Source: Eubacteriales bacterium (lineage in GTDB: Bacteria > Bacillota > Clostridia > Christensenellales > CAG-138). Taken from it: a DNA stretch of 6,034 nucleotides. The position numbers and the translations under genes were made by a program. Every line of letters begins with the position of its first letter. The first letter of the stretch is position 1. Shown here in pieces: positions 1 through 5,058 of the stretch. Below the pieces are notes generated by a model, which did not search any database, was not told the origin of the DNA, and saw only the letters and a program-made list of their open reading frames with translations. The stretch covers positions 1-6,034 of the forward strand of contig JAQVML010000101.1 in assembly GCA_028703645.1 (NCBI GenBank), given 5' to 3'.

Positions 1-1272
1 ATCGTGAACATCTTCCGGGCTTTCCATGTCGGTTGACGCGGCGCCGGATACATCCACAATATACGCAAGCTTTTCCGGATTATCCAGCAGCGGGCATGGT
101 CTTAAGTGGTTTTCGTTAAACGGCTGGCCATTGCGATACTGCATGAACAAAGGCGATTGATACGCTTCCAATAAGGTCTTTGTTTTGATATTCGAATCGG
201 AATAATGAATGAACGCGCAAGGCTCGATATCCCCGTTCGCGTTGATATGCAGATACGATCTGCCGCCTGCAATGCACCCGCCAACAAACTCGCCATCATT
301 CCAGAAGTCCATGGTGAAAATCGGCTTTGTCTTGCGGTATTCCCGAACCTTACGATACATATATGCCCGCTGTTCCGGCGTGACCATCAGCTCCGGCACC
401 GCATTTTTGCCGACCGGCATGTAGGTAAACAGCCACATGAACTTTGCGCCCAGCCGAATCATCTCGTCGAAATACGCTTCGCTGCCAATGATCTCCGTAT
501 TCTGCCGCGTATAACAGCAAGAGATCCCGAACGGCAGTTTCTTTCTCTTGAGAATCTCCATGGCTTTTACGACCGCCTGAAACGTTCCGCTTCCTCTGCG
601 GGCGTCGGTCGCGTCTTCAAAACCCTCTACGCTGATCGCAGGTACAAAGTTCTGCACGCGCAGCATTTGGTCGGCAAATTCCTCGTCGATCAAAGTACCG
701 TTTGTAAACGAAAGAAATGCGCAGTCCGGATGAGCGGCGCAAAGCAGCATGACGTCTTTCTTGCGCACCAACGGTTCGCCGCCGGAAAAGATATAGAAAT
801 ACGTTCCCATCTCTTTTCCTTGACGCACAATATCGTTCATTTGCTCAAGCGACATGTTCATACGATTGCCGTAATCCGCAGCCCAGCATCCGATGCAGTG
901 CAGATTGCATGCCGAAGTCGGGTCCATCAAAATTGCCCACGGAACGTTGCAATTCTCTTTTTCCGAGGTCTTAATCTGCCGCGGCGAACCGATCAGGCTG
1001 CCATTGATTACAAAGTTCTCAAACAGTCTGCGGCGAACGCCGTCGTCGATATCGGTCCAAAGGCTCAGGATCAGGCGCCGCCAGTTGTTATCCCCGTCCT
1101 GAAATGCGTTTTTGATGGTACGGGCCTGGTTGGAGACAACTCCGTTTTTATCCGTGCGAATCAACCAGTCCAGTATCTTCGGTACATTCTTCTCGGGGTC
1201 TTTATCGATATAAGAAAGTACCTGCTTGACACCAAACGCCTTCATGTTCTCCGATAATGTAAAGTCACTCAT
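1..1272 (-). CDS. Radical SAM protein with SPASM-like C-terminal cysteines (3' end outside window)
   Basis: A reading frame open for 424 codons begins at the ATG at 1272 and leaves the window at base 1 without a stop. The N-terminal 110 or so residues are helical-looking and carry no motif I know. The radical SAM core follows: CNLHCIGC gives the CX3CX2C triad C122, C126, C129 that binds the SAM-coordinating [4Fe-4S] cluster, and SGGEP (163-167) is the SAM-contacting GGE motif. Cysteines C333 and C352, with NANGDIEPC between them, and C393 in RPCPLL resemble a SPASM/twitch region holding an auxiliary cluster. Such enzymes make a 5'-deoxyadenosyl radical, often for peptide, cofactor or lipid modification; the substrate here is unknown. 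The start is supported by AAGGAGGA five bases upstream. The gene follows the two-component pair on the same strand, so it may be cotranscribed with it or be its target. From memory of related clostridial proteins, only a short tail is missing. Confidence 0.9.
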   Translation of the reverse strand, partial: MSDFTLSENMKAFGVKQVLSYIDKDPEKNVPKILDWLIRTDKNGVVSNQARTIKNAFQDGDNNWRRLILSLWTDIDDGVRRRLFENFVINGSLIGSPRQIKTSEKENCNVPWAILMDPTSACNLHCIGCWAADYGNRMNMSLEQMNDIVRQGKEMGTYFYIFSGGEPLVRKKDVMLLCAAHPDCAFLSFTNGTLIDEEFADQMLRVQNFVPAISVEGFEDATDARRGSGTFQAVVKAMEILKRKKLPFGISCCYTRQNTEIIGSEAYFDEMIRLGAKFMWLFTYMPVGKNAVPELMVTPEQRAYMYRKVREYRKTKPIFTMDFWNDGEFVGGCIAGGRSYLHINANGDIEPCAFIHYSDSNIKTKTLLEAYQSPLFMQYRNGQPFNENHLRPCPLLDNPEKLAYIVDVSGAASTDMESPEDVHD

Positions 1273-1277
1273 ATGCG

Positions 1278-1285
1278 TCCTCCTT
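1278..1285 (-). promoter_or_regulatory. Ribosome binding site of the radical SAM gene
   Basis: On the minus strand this reads AAGGAGGA, a near-perfect Shine-Dalgarno, five bases before the ATG at 1272. Its first four bases (AAGG) are also the end of the 3' arm of the inverted repeat at 1282-1318, so its accessibility may depend on RNA folding. Confidence 0.85.
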
Positions 1286-1318
1286 GCTGTTTTCTGATTG
1301 CATCCTATTGCAGCAAGG
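1282..1318 (-). promoter_or_regulatory. Leader inverted repeat partly covering the radical SAM ribosome binding site
   Basis: On the minus strand CCTTGCTG (1318-1311) and CAGCAAGG (1289-1282) are perfect 8-base complements separated by a 21-base loop. The 3' arm contains AAGG of the Shine-Dalgarno, while the remaining AGGA stays outside the stem. The repeat is directly visible; that it folds in the mRNA and modulates translation is inference. There is no U-run after it, so it is not an intrinsic terminator. Confidence 0.5.
1308..1316 (-). repeat. Palindromic motif TTGCTGCAA, copy upstream of the radical SAM gene
   Basis: Identical to the motif at 3233-3241. In this copy the motif overlaps the 5' arm of the leader hairpin (1311-1318), so its conservation may reflect RNA structure rather than protein binding. 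Confidence 0.35.
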
Positions 1319-1321
1319 TTA

Positions 1322-1350
1322 AACATATGTTAATATCCGTTTCCCAACAA
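1322..1350 (-). promoter_or_regulatory. Possible weak promoter for the radical SAM gene
   Basis: On the minus strand TTGTTG (1350-1345) and TATGTT (1327-1322) are separated by 17 bases. The -35 matches consensus at only three of six positions and the -10 at four. The -10 is part of a perfect 10-base palindrome, AACATATGTT (1322-1331), which could also be a protein binding site. If used, transcription would start close to the 5' arm of the leader hairpin. The gene could equally be read through from the kinase gene, since no terminator separates them. Confidence 0.3.
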
Positions 1351-1357
1351 TATCGCG

Positions 1358-2416
1358 CTATTTTCCCGAATAAATCGGTATATTGACCCGCATCGTTGTT
1401 CCTGCGCCCGGGGCGGACTGCACCGCAATCGTCCCTCCGCAAATCTCCAGAATCTGCTTCGTAATCGCCAGCCCCAACCCGGACCCCTTCTTGGATGTCT
1501 GGTTTGCGCCCTGATAAAACTTCTCAAAGATATGTGTTTGCGTCTCTTCATCCATGCCAACTCCCGTGTCGCGAAACGCGACAGATACGCAATCCTCGGC
1601 GACCTCCATGGTCACGATGATTCTGCCCTTTGGCGATGTGAAGCGAATCGCATTATCCAACAAATTTTGCCAGATTTCGCCCATCAATTCCTGGTTGCCG
1701 TAAATGCGCAGAGGGATCAGTTCGGGAATCATTTCAATCTGTTTTTCGCTCCAGTTGGGTTCCAAAAACAGGATGTTCTTGCGGATTTGCTCGTCGAGCG
1801 AAAACCACTCGCGTGAAAGAGCACCGTTGGCGTTCTCCAGCTTGGACAGTTCCAGAACATTGGTAACAAGGTCGGTGAGAACATCTACTTTTTTGGTTAT
1901 GATCGAAACGTACTCTCCCCGTTTTTCCGCCGGAATCTCTTCATTGAGCAATTGCGCATACCCTCGAATCGTAGCCAACGGCGTTTTAAACTCATGCGAG
2001 ATGCTGGTAATAAAATTGGAAGCCAGCGTTTCTTTTTTGCTGAGCTGTTCCGTCATATGGTTAAAGTTCTCCACGAGTTCTCCGATTTCACGTTCTTTTG
2101 GTATCGCAAGGTGCGGGGTATAGTCTCCCCCCGCAACGCGGGCGGACGCGTCGCTGACTTCTCGAATACTTTTGAAGATGAACCGATTCCCGAGAATCAT
2201 AACGACCACTGTGGAAATAATCGCGCTGACGATCAGCGCCAAAAGCAGCAATCGATCCAGCGTCAACGAGTCGCTCTTCAAGATTCCGAGGTCTATGCTC
2301 AAGAGCCAGATACCATACAGCAATCCTGCCGATACGATCGTTACGACAAACAAAAAAAGCGTTAAGTAGTATAGAATCGGCAGCCGTGTCTGAATCGGGC
2401 GATTACTTTCCCGCAT
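1358..2416 (-). CDS. HAMP-domain sensor histidine kinase
   Basis: Membrane-bound partner of the response regulator encoded just upstream; it should autophosphorylate and pass phosphate to that regulator's Asp. The 352-residue protein has two membrane segments (about 13-39 and 56-76) joined by a loop of only some 16 residues, a HAMP linker (about 77-128), a HisKA dimerisation domain with SHEFKTPL (phospho-acceptor H141), and a HATPase domain: N box NLLDN (251-255), G1 box DTGVG (283-287), F box FEKF, and G2 box GSGLGL (311-316). All catalytic boxes are intact. The very short outside loop leaves no room for a periplasmic-type sensor domain, so the signal is probably sensed in or at the membrane or through an unseen partner. 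The ATG at 2416 is preferred over an in-frame GTG at 2425 because AGAGGTGAT lies correctly spaced before the ATG and overlaps the GTG. It overlaps the regulator gene by 14 bases, which suggests translational coupling. Confidence 0.92.
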   Translation of the reverse strand: MRESNRPIQTRLPILYYLTLFLFVVTIVSAGLLYGIWLLSIDLGILKSDSLTLDRLLLLALIVSAIISTVVVMILGNRFIFKSIREVSDASARVAGGDYTPHLAIPKEREIGELVENFNHMTEQLSKKETLASNFITSISHEFKTPLATIRGYAQLLNEEIPAEKRGEYVSIITKKVDVLTDLVTNVLELSKLENANGALSREWFSLDEQIRKNILFLEPNWSEKQIEMIPELIPLRIYGNQELMGEIWQNLLDNAIRFTSPKGRIIVTMEVAEDCVSVAFRDTGVGMDEETQTHIFEKFYQGANQTSKKGSGLGLAITKQILEICGGTIAVQSAPGAGTTMRVNIPIYSGK

Positions 2417-3095
2417 CGATATCACCTCTTACAATCGCTTTATACCCTAATCCGCGTATCGTTAAAATCTCAAATTCAGGCCAGTTTTCAAATCGCGAGC
2501 GCAACTTACTGATATGCACGTTGATCGTCTTCTCATCGCTCTCCGAATCATAGCCCCAAATTTCGCTCATGATCTCAAACCGCGTAAACACGCGGCCCGG
2601 ATAGGACAAGAGTTTAAAGAGAAGATAGAACTCTTTCGGAGAAAGAATCTGTACGTCTTGATCTTTCGTTACCGTAAGCGTATCCGCATCGAGTATCACA
2701 TCTTCCATTCTCAAGCGACGCTCGTTGGCGATGCGCGAGCGTCGAAGCAGGGCGTTCACCCGCAGTTCCAGCTCCTTGATGTCGATCGGTTTTACCATAT
2801 AGTCGTCCGCGCCGCTCGAAAAGCCCTTGCTTTTATCGGCCAAACTTCCTTTGGCGGTAATCAGCAGCACCGGCATCTCCATATTCGCCTGCCGTAAATC
2901 GGTCAGCATTGAAAAGCCGTCCAGTTGCGGCATCATGATATCGGAGATGATCAGGTCAATATGCGTCGTATCGAGCGTATCGAGCGCAATCTTTCCGTTT
3001 TGCGCCGAAAACACTTCGTGTCCCTTGCCTTCCAGCACGGTTCGAATGAGGTTGTTTAAATCAATGTCATCTTCTACGACCAATATCTTCGGCAT
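2403..3095 (-). CDS. OmpR/PhoB-family response regulator
   Basis: DNA-binding output of the two-component system. Numbered from the ATG at 3095 (230 residues), the receiver domain (1 to about 118) has the acidic cluster E8-D10, the phospho-acceptor D52 in ISDIMMP, the switch Thr T80 in LLITAKG, and K102 in MVKPID. A winged-helix domain follows (about 128-224), with LSPKEFYLLFKLL, the recognition-helix region DEKTINVHISKLRSRF and the wing TIRGLGYK, all typical of the family and of normal length. An ATG six bases further upstream (3101) would add MD, but GAGGGA abuts that codon directly whereas it is six bases from the ATG at 3095. First gene of the minus-strand unit, overlapping the kinase gene. 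Its targets cannot be read from sequence; the radical SAM gene downstream and its own promoter are natural candidates. Confidence 0.94.
   Translation of the reverse strand: MPKILVVEDDIDLNNLIRTVLEGKGHEVFSAQNGKIALDTLDTTHIDLIISDIMMPQLDGFSMLTDLRQANMEMPVLLITAKGSLADKSKGFSSGADDYMVKPIDIKELELRVNALLRRSRIANERRLRMEDVILDADTLTVTKDQDVQILSPKEFYLLFKLLSYPGRVFTRFEIMSEIWGYDSESDEKTINVHISKLRSRFENWPEFEILTIRGLGYKAIVRGDIDAGK
2421..2430 (-). promoter_or_regulatory. Ribosome binding site that fixes the kinase start
   Basis: On the minus strand this reads AAGAGGTGAT, close to the GGAGGTGAT complement of the 16S 3' end. GAGGTG ends six bases before the ATG at 2416 and contains the alternative GTG (2425), which therefore is unlikely to be the start. 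The site lies inside the last codons of the response-regulator gene. Confidence 0.7.
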
Positions 3096-3101
3096 ATCCA
3101 T

Positions 3102-3107
3102 TCCCTC
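3102..3107 (-). promoter_or_regulatory. Ribosome binding site of the response regulator, favouring the start at 3095
   Basis: GAGGGA on the minus strand touches the first ATG (3101) without any spacer but lies six bases from the second in-frame ATG (3095). Usual spacing therefore favours the second ATG. Confidence 0.6.
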
Positions 3108-3112
3108 AATGA

Positions 3113-3178
3113 TTGGTTTCTTGTGACCAACGGAGCATCGTCTTGCTCAAATGCGCTGCGTTCAATCAACGTCGCATT
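3113..3178 (-). promoter_or_regulatory. Potentially structured 5' leader of the response-regulator mRNA
   Basis: Three consecutive inverted repeats lie in the predicted transcribed leader. They are TTGGT/ACCAA (3113-3117 and 3126-3130), GAGCA/TGCTC (3133-3137 and 3144-3148), and a two-part stem AATGCG/CGCATT (3150-3155 and 3173-3178) enclosing CGTT/AACG (3159-3162 and 3168-3171). GGAGC (3132-3136) could alternatively pair with GCTCC (3186-3190), which would compete with the middle hairpin. The arms are visible; folding and function are inference. No U-run follows, so none is an obvious terminator. Confidence 0.35.
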
Positions 3179-3196
3179 CCGCTGGGCTCCTACCAA

Positions 3197-3226
3197 AACA
3201 TAAGCCTTCGATCCAAATAAAGTCAA
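3197..3226 (-). promoter_or_regulatory. Likely sigma-A-type promoter of the two-component unit
   Basis: On the minus strand TTGACT (3226-3221, five of six consensus bases) is followed after 18 bases by TATGTT (3202-3197, four of six). Transcription would start near 3190 and give a leader of roughly 90 bases. The palindrome TTGCTGCAA (3241-3233) sits six bases upstream of the -35, a position compatible with an activator. Confidence 0.5.
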
Positions 3227-3232
3227 GCCTTG

Positions 3233-3241
3233 TTGCAGCAA
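3233..3241 (-). repeat. Palindromic motif TTGCTGCAA, copy upstream of the response regulator
   Basis: TTGC-T-GCAA is a 9-base inverted repeat. An identical copy, in the same orientation, lies before the radical SAM gene (1308-1316). Here it is just upstream of the -35 of the two-component promoter. It may be a regulator site, but two copies of nine bases could be chance. Confidence 0.35.
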
Positions 3242-3271
3242 ACGTTCTCTATTAACATCTATTTCGTATCA

Positions 3272-3283
3272 AATGCACGCATT
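3272..3283. promoter_or_regulatory. Palindromic element AATGC-AC-GCATT
   Basis: Perfect 5-base arms around a two-base centre in the AT-rich divergent intergenic region, upstream of both predicted promoters. It is a plausible dimeric regulator site, but no family-specific consensus was recognised. Confidence 0.3.
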
Positions 3284-3289
3284 GTTTCA

Positions 3290-3311
3290 TATTGGTGAAC
3301 AACTTCCAATA
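3290..3311. promoter_or_regulatory. Inverted repeat TATTGG-N10-CCAATA
   Basis: Perfect 6-base arms (3290-3295 and 3306-3311) separated by ten bases, which puts the arms about 1.5 helical turns apart centre to centre. The spacer contains one copy of the GGTGAACAA motif that recurs after gntR. Candidate operator; binding is not shown by the sequence. Confidence 0.35.
3294..3302 (+). repeat. GGTGAACAA motif, copy upstream of gntR
   Basis: An exact 9-base match to 4157-4165, between gntR and the SAM hydrolase gene. It also resembles GTTGAACAT at 3381-3389 in the promoter palindrome. All three lie in gaps flanking gntR and share TGAACA. It may be a half-site-like element for the GntR regulator; TGAACA alone also occurs inside genes of this window. 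Confidence 0.3.
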
Positions 3312-3370
3312 CTGTACTTATATCATACGTAACCTGCCGAATTTTTAGCAAACAATCTCAAAATTTCTGC

Positions 3371-3399
3371 TTGACTAAATGTTGAACATATCATACAAT
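3371..3399 (+). promoter_or_regulatory. Strong sigma-A-like promoter of the gntR unit
   Basis: TTGACT (3371-3376) and TACAAT (3394-3399) each match consensus at five of six positions and are separated by the optimal 17 bases. The predicted start near 3406 leaves a leader of only about 20 bases before the gntR ATG, too short for a riboswitch. A palindrome lies inside the spacer, so a bound repressor would block polymerase directly. Confidence 0.8.
3379..3389. promoter_or_regulatory. Candidate GntR operator inside the gntR promoter
   Basis: ATGTT-G-AACAT is a perfect 11-base palindrome with a single central base, lying between the -35 and -10. Its GT...AC core agrees with the general GntR-family operator pattern (NGT, a few bases, ACN). 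Its position suggests autorepression by the regulator encoded directly downstream. That assignment is inference. Confidence 0.5.
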
Positions 3400-3427
3400 T
3401 GCGCTGAAATCAAGAAAGGCGCGAGGT

Positions 3428-4153
3428 ATGAATATTCATTTGCAACCAACAAGCGTACCTGCCTATGTAGAAATTTATAACTCCCTGTTTTCGGACATCG
3501 TCAACGGGGTCTATCCGCAGGGCGAATGCCTGCCCGGCGAAATCGCGCTCGCGCAAAAATATAACGTCAGCCGCAACACCCTGCGGCAAGCCATGGCCAT
3601 CCTATGTGAGGATGGTCTTTTGGTACGTGCGCGCGGCAAAGGCACCATGGTGGTGGAGCGGAAAGAGGAGCCGAAACGTGCGGCCTCCTCCAACCCGCTA
3701 ACCGCGTTCCCCACCGTCGCGATTGACAAGACCGACATCTCCTATAATTTCACGCCGCCGACGGACATCGCGCAGAGCAAGCTCGCGCTGGGCAAAAGCG
3801 ATATTCTGCTTGCGAGCTACCTCGTGTATCAAAGCTGCGATGCGGTGGTTGGTTACTCGTTTGTGCAGGTTCCGGTCAATCTGCTCTCGCGTTTGGAGGT
3901 GGATGTCTCCTCTGCGGACGCGATGAATCGCTTTTTGAACGAAGAGCTGTATGCCGCGGCAAGCTATCAAACCATCGCGTTCAAGCTCATCTTCGTCAAC
4001 GAAACCGAGACGGAGTATCTGCGTGTGGAGGAAGGCACCCCCGTTCATCTGTTGGAGTGTCTGTTGTATGCCGCGGACGGCACGCCGCTTGCGCGATGCA
4101 AGCACTATATGCGCCCGGAATACTATAAGATCAGTTACACCGTACGTCTCTAA
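3428..4153 (+). CDS. GntR-family (HutC/UTRA subfamily) transcriptional regulator
   Basis: A 241-residue regulator, the usual length for the HutC group. The N-terminal winged helix-turn-helix (about 10-76) shows the family pattern: PAYVEIYNSLFSDIV, then LPGEIALAQKYNVSRNTLRQA as first and recognition helices, then EDGLLVRARGKGTMV as the wing. After a linker, residues about 100-237 match a UTRA effector-binding domain, with YSFVQVPVN, EYLRVEEGTPVHLLECLLYAADGTPLA and KHYMRPEYYK near the end. UTRA domains bind small molecules such as sugars, amino acids or related metabolites and release the DNA. The ATG at 3428 has AAAGG eight bases upstream. First gene of the plus-strand unit, 41 bases before the SAM hydrolase gene, so it most likely controls that gene and the transporter as well as itself. 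The effector is unknown; a product or substrate of the downstream genes would be the natural guess. Confidence 0.93.
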   Translation: MNIHLQPTSVPAYVEIYNSLFSDIVNGVYPQGECLPGEIALAQKYNVSRNTLRQAMAILCEDGLLVRARGKGTMVVERKEEPKRAASSNPLTAFPTVAIDKTDISYNFTPPTDIAQSKLALGKSDILLASYLVYQSCDAVVGYSFVQVPVNLLSRLEVDVSSADAMNRFLNEELYAAASYQTIAFKLIFVNETETEYLRVEEGTPVHLLECLLYAADGTPLARCKHYMRPEYYKISYTVRL

Positions 4154-4156
4154 CGC

Positions 4157-4165
4157 GGTGAACAA
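4157..4165 (+). repeat. GGTGAACAA motif, copy between gntR and the SAM hydrolase gene
   Basis: Second exact copy of the motif at 3294-3302. It starts four bases after the gntR stop codon and ends 29 bases before the hydrolase start. If it is a binding site, the regulator could also act on the downstream part of the unit as a roadblock; chance is possible. Confidence 0.3.
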
Positions 4166-4182
4166 ATAAACCCCATATTGAT

Positions 4183-4189
4183 AGGAGGA
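4183..4189 (+). promoter_or_regulatory. Ribosome binding site of the SAM hydrolase gene
   Basis: AGGAGGA, a consensus Shine-Dalgarno five bases before the ATG at 4195. It is clearly stronger than the site before gntR, suggesting the enzyme is made at a higher level than the regulator from the same mRNA. Confidence 0.85.
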
Positions 4190-4194
4190 CACCC

Positions 4195-5058
4195 ATGAAA
4201 CCCCTCGTCATTATGTCCGACTTCGGTCTCGCGGACGGCGCGGTCAGCGCAATGTACGGCGTCGCGTATTCTGTATCTGAACAGCTCAACATCTCCAGCC
4301 TCACGCACGAAATTCCGCAATACAATGCTTGGGAGGCGAGCTATCGCCTGATTCAAACGGTCGGCTACTGGCCTAAGGGCACGGTGTTCGTCTCCGTCGT
4401 CGACCCGGGCGTGGGCTCAACGCGCCGCAGCATCGGCGTAGAGACCCGCGCGGGGCAGTATATCATTACGCCGGATAACGGTACACTCACGCACATCAAG
4501 CGCATCAGTGGTATCGTCGCCGCACGAGAAATCGACGAGCGGATCAACCGCCTGCCGGGTTCCGGCGAAAGCTACACCTTCCACGGGCGGGATATCTACG
4601 CCTATACCGGAGCAAGGCTTGCCTCGGGCGTAATCGACTTTGCAGGCATCGGCCCGGAGGTAGACCCGCAGAGCGTGGTTGAGCTGCCGATGGATGAACC
4701 GGTGATGGAGAACGGATGGATTCGCGGAGACATCGACGTGCTGGATGTACGCTTTGGCAGCCTCTGGACGAGCATCCCGCGCGAACTTTTCCTTAAGCTC
4801 GGCGTCAAGCACGGCGAACTGGTCGAGATCATGATCATGAACGGCGCGCGTCTCGTCTACCGCAATTCGCTGATCTATGCCAAATCGTTTGCGGACGCGT
4901 TCGTCGGCGAACCGCTCGTCTACGTCAACAGCCTTGACCGAATGGCCGTTGCGATCAATCAGGGCGACTTCGCCCGCGCCTACAATGTCGGTACCGGCGC
5001 CCCGTGGACCATCGCGGTAAAAAAGTCCGCGGGAAGGGAGCCGCAGCGTGGAATCTAA
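4195..5058 (+). CDS. S-adenosylmethionine hydrolase (SAM hydroxide adenosyltransferase, DUF62 family)
   Basis: A cytosolic enzyme family that splits SAM with water into adenosine and L-methionine; it is related to the fluorinase and chlorinase. The 287 residues match the family's usual length and two-domain layout. Visible hallmarks are the N-terminal MSDFGLADGAVSAMYGV, the VSVVDPGVGSTRR segment with D70 and R77, FHGRDIYA with H130, and the C-terminal NSLDRMAVAINQGDFARAYNVGTG. D70, R77 and H130 line up with the Asp-Arg-His triad described for archaeal DUF62 hydrolases, with the same seven-residue step between Asp and Arg. I see no extra loop of the kind that marks fluorinases, so hydrolysis is favoured over halogenation. 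The ATG is preceded by AGGAGGA. The gene lies between gntR and the ECF-type ATPase and overlaps the latter by 11 bases, implying coupled production. The physiological purpose of this activity next to a transporter is unresolved. Confidence 0.92.
   Translation: MKPLVIMSDFGLADGAVSAMYGVAYSVSEQLNISSLTHEIPQYNAWEASYRLIQTVGYWPKGTVFVSVVDPGVGSTRRSIGVETRAGQYIITPDNGTLTHIKRISGIVAAREIDERINRLPGSGESYTFHGRDIYAYTGARLASGVIDFAGIGPEVDPQSVVELPMDEPVMENGWIRGDIDVLDVRFGSLWTSIPRELFLKLGVKHGELVEIMIMNGARLVYRNSLIYAKSFADAFVGEPLVYVNSLDRMAVAINQGDFARAYNVGTGAPWTIAVKKSAGREPQRGI
5032..5040 (+). promoter_or_regulatory. Ribosome binding site that fixes the GTG start of the ATPase gene
   Basis: GGAAGGGAG lies seven bases before the GTG at 5048, inside the end of the SAM hydrolase gene. 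There is no ATG near the frame's beginning, so this site is the main reason for calling the GTG as start. Confidence 0.75.

Larger units (their letters stand above)
3102..3427. other. Divergent intergenic region between the two-component unit and the gntR unit
   Basis: About 330 bases separate the start regions of the two divergent units. The stretch from about 3190 to 3400 is visibly richer in A and T than the genes. I see no credible protein-coding frame or RNA gene. It holds a minus-strand promoter (3197-3226) with a leader containing several potential hairpins (3113-3178), two palindromic elements (3272-3283 and 3290-3311), and a strong plus-strand promoter (3371-3399) with a palindrome in its spacer. 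No TPP or SAM riboswitch core was recognised. Confidence 0.7.

Noticed and set aside
205..1257. A 350-codon open frame on the plus strand
   Set aside because: It lies wholly antisense to the radical SAM gene, has no proper ribosome binding site, and its translation shows no family motif, whereas the opposite strand has clear Fe-S and SAM motifs. It is a mirror of that gene's codon pattern.
1273..1357. Intrinsic terminator between the kinase and radical SAM genes
   Set aside because: The only strong inverted repeat has a long 21-base loop and no following T-run on the minus strand; it ends in the ribosome binding site instead.
3400..3427. TPP or SAM riboswitch upstream of the YkoD/SAM hydrolase unit
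   Set aside because: The predicted leader is only about 20 bases, the 41-base gap before the hydrolase is also too short, and no CTGAGA-type thi-box core or S-box pattern was seen.
4195..5058. Fluorinase or chlorinase instead of SAM hydrolase
   Set aside because: The Asp-Arg-His triad of the hydrolases is present (D70, R77, H130) and no fluorinase-type loop insertion is visible, so a halogenase call is not supported.
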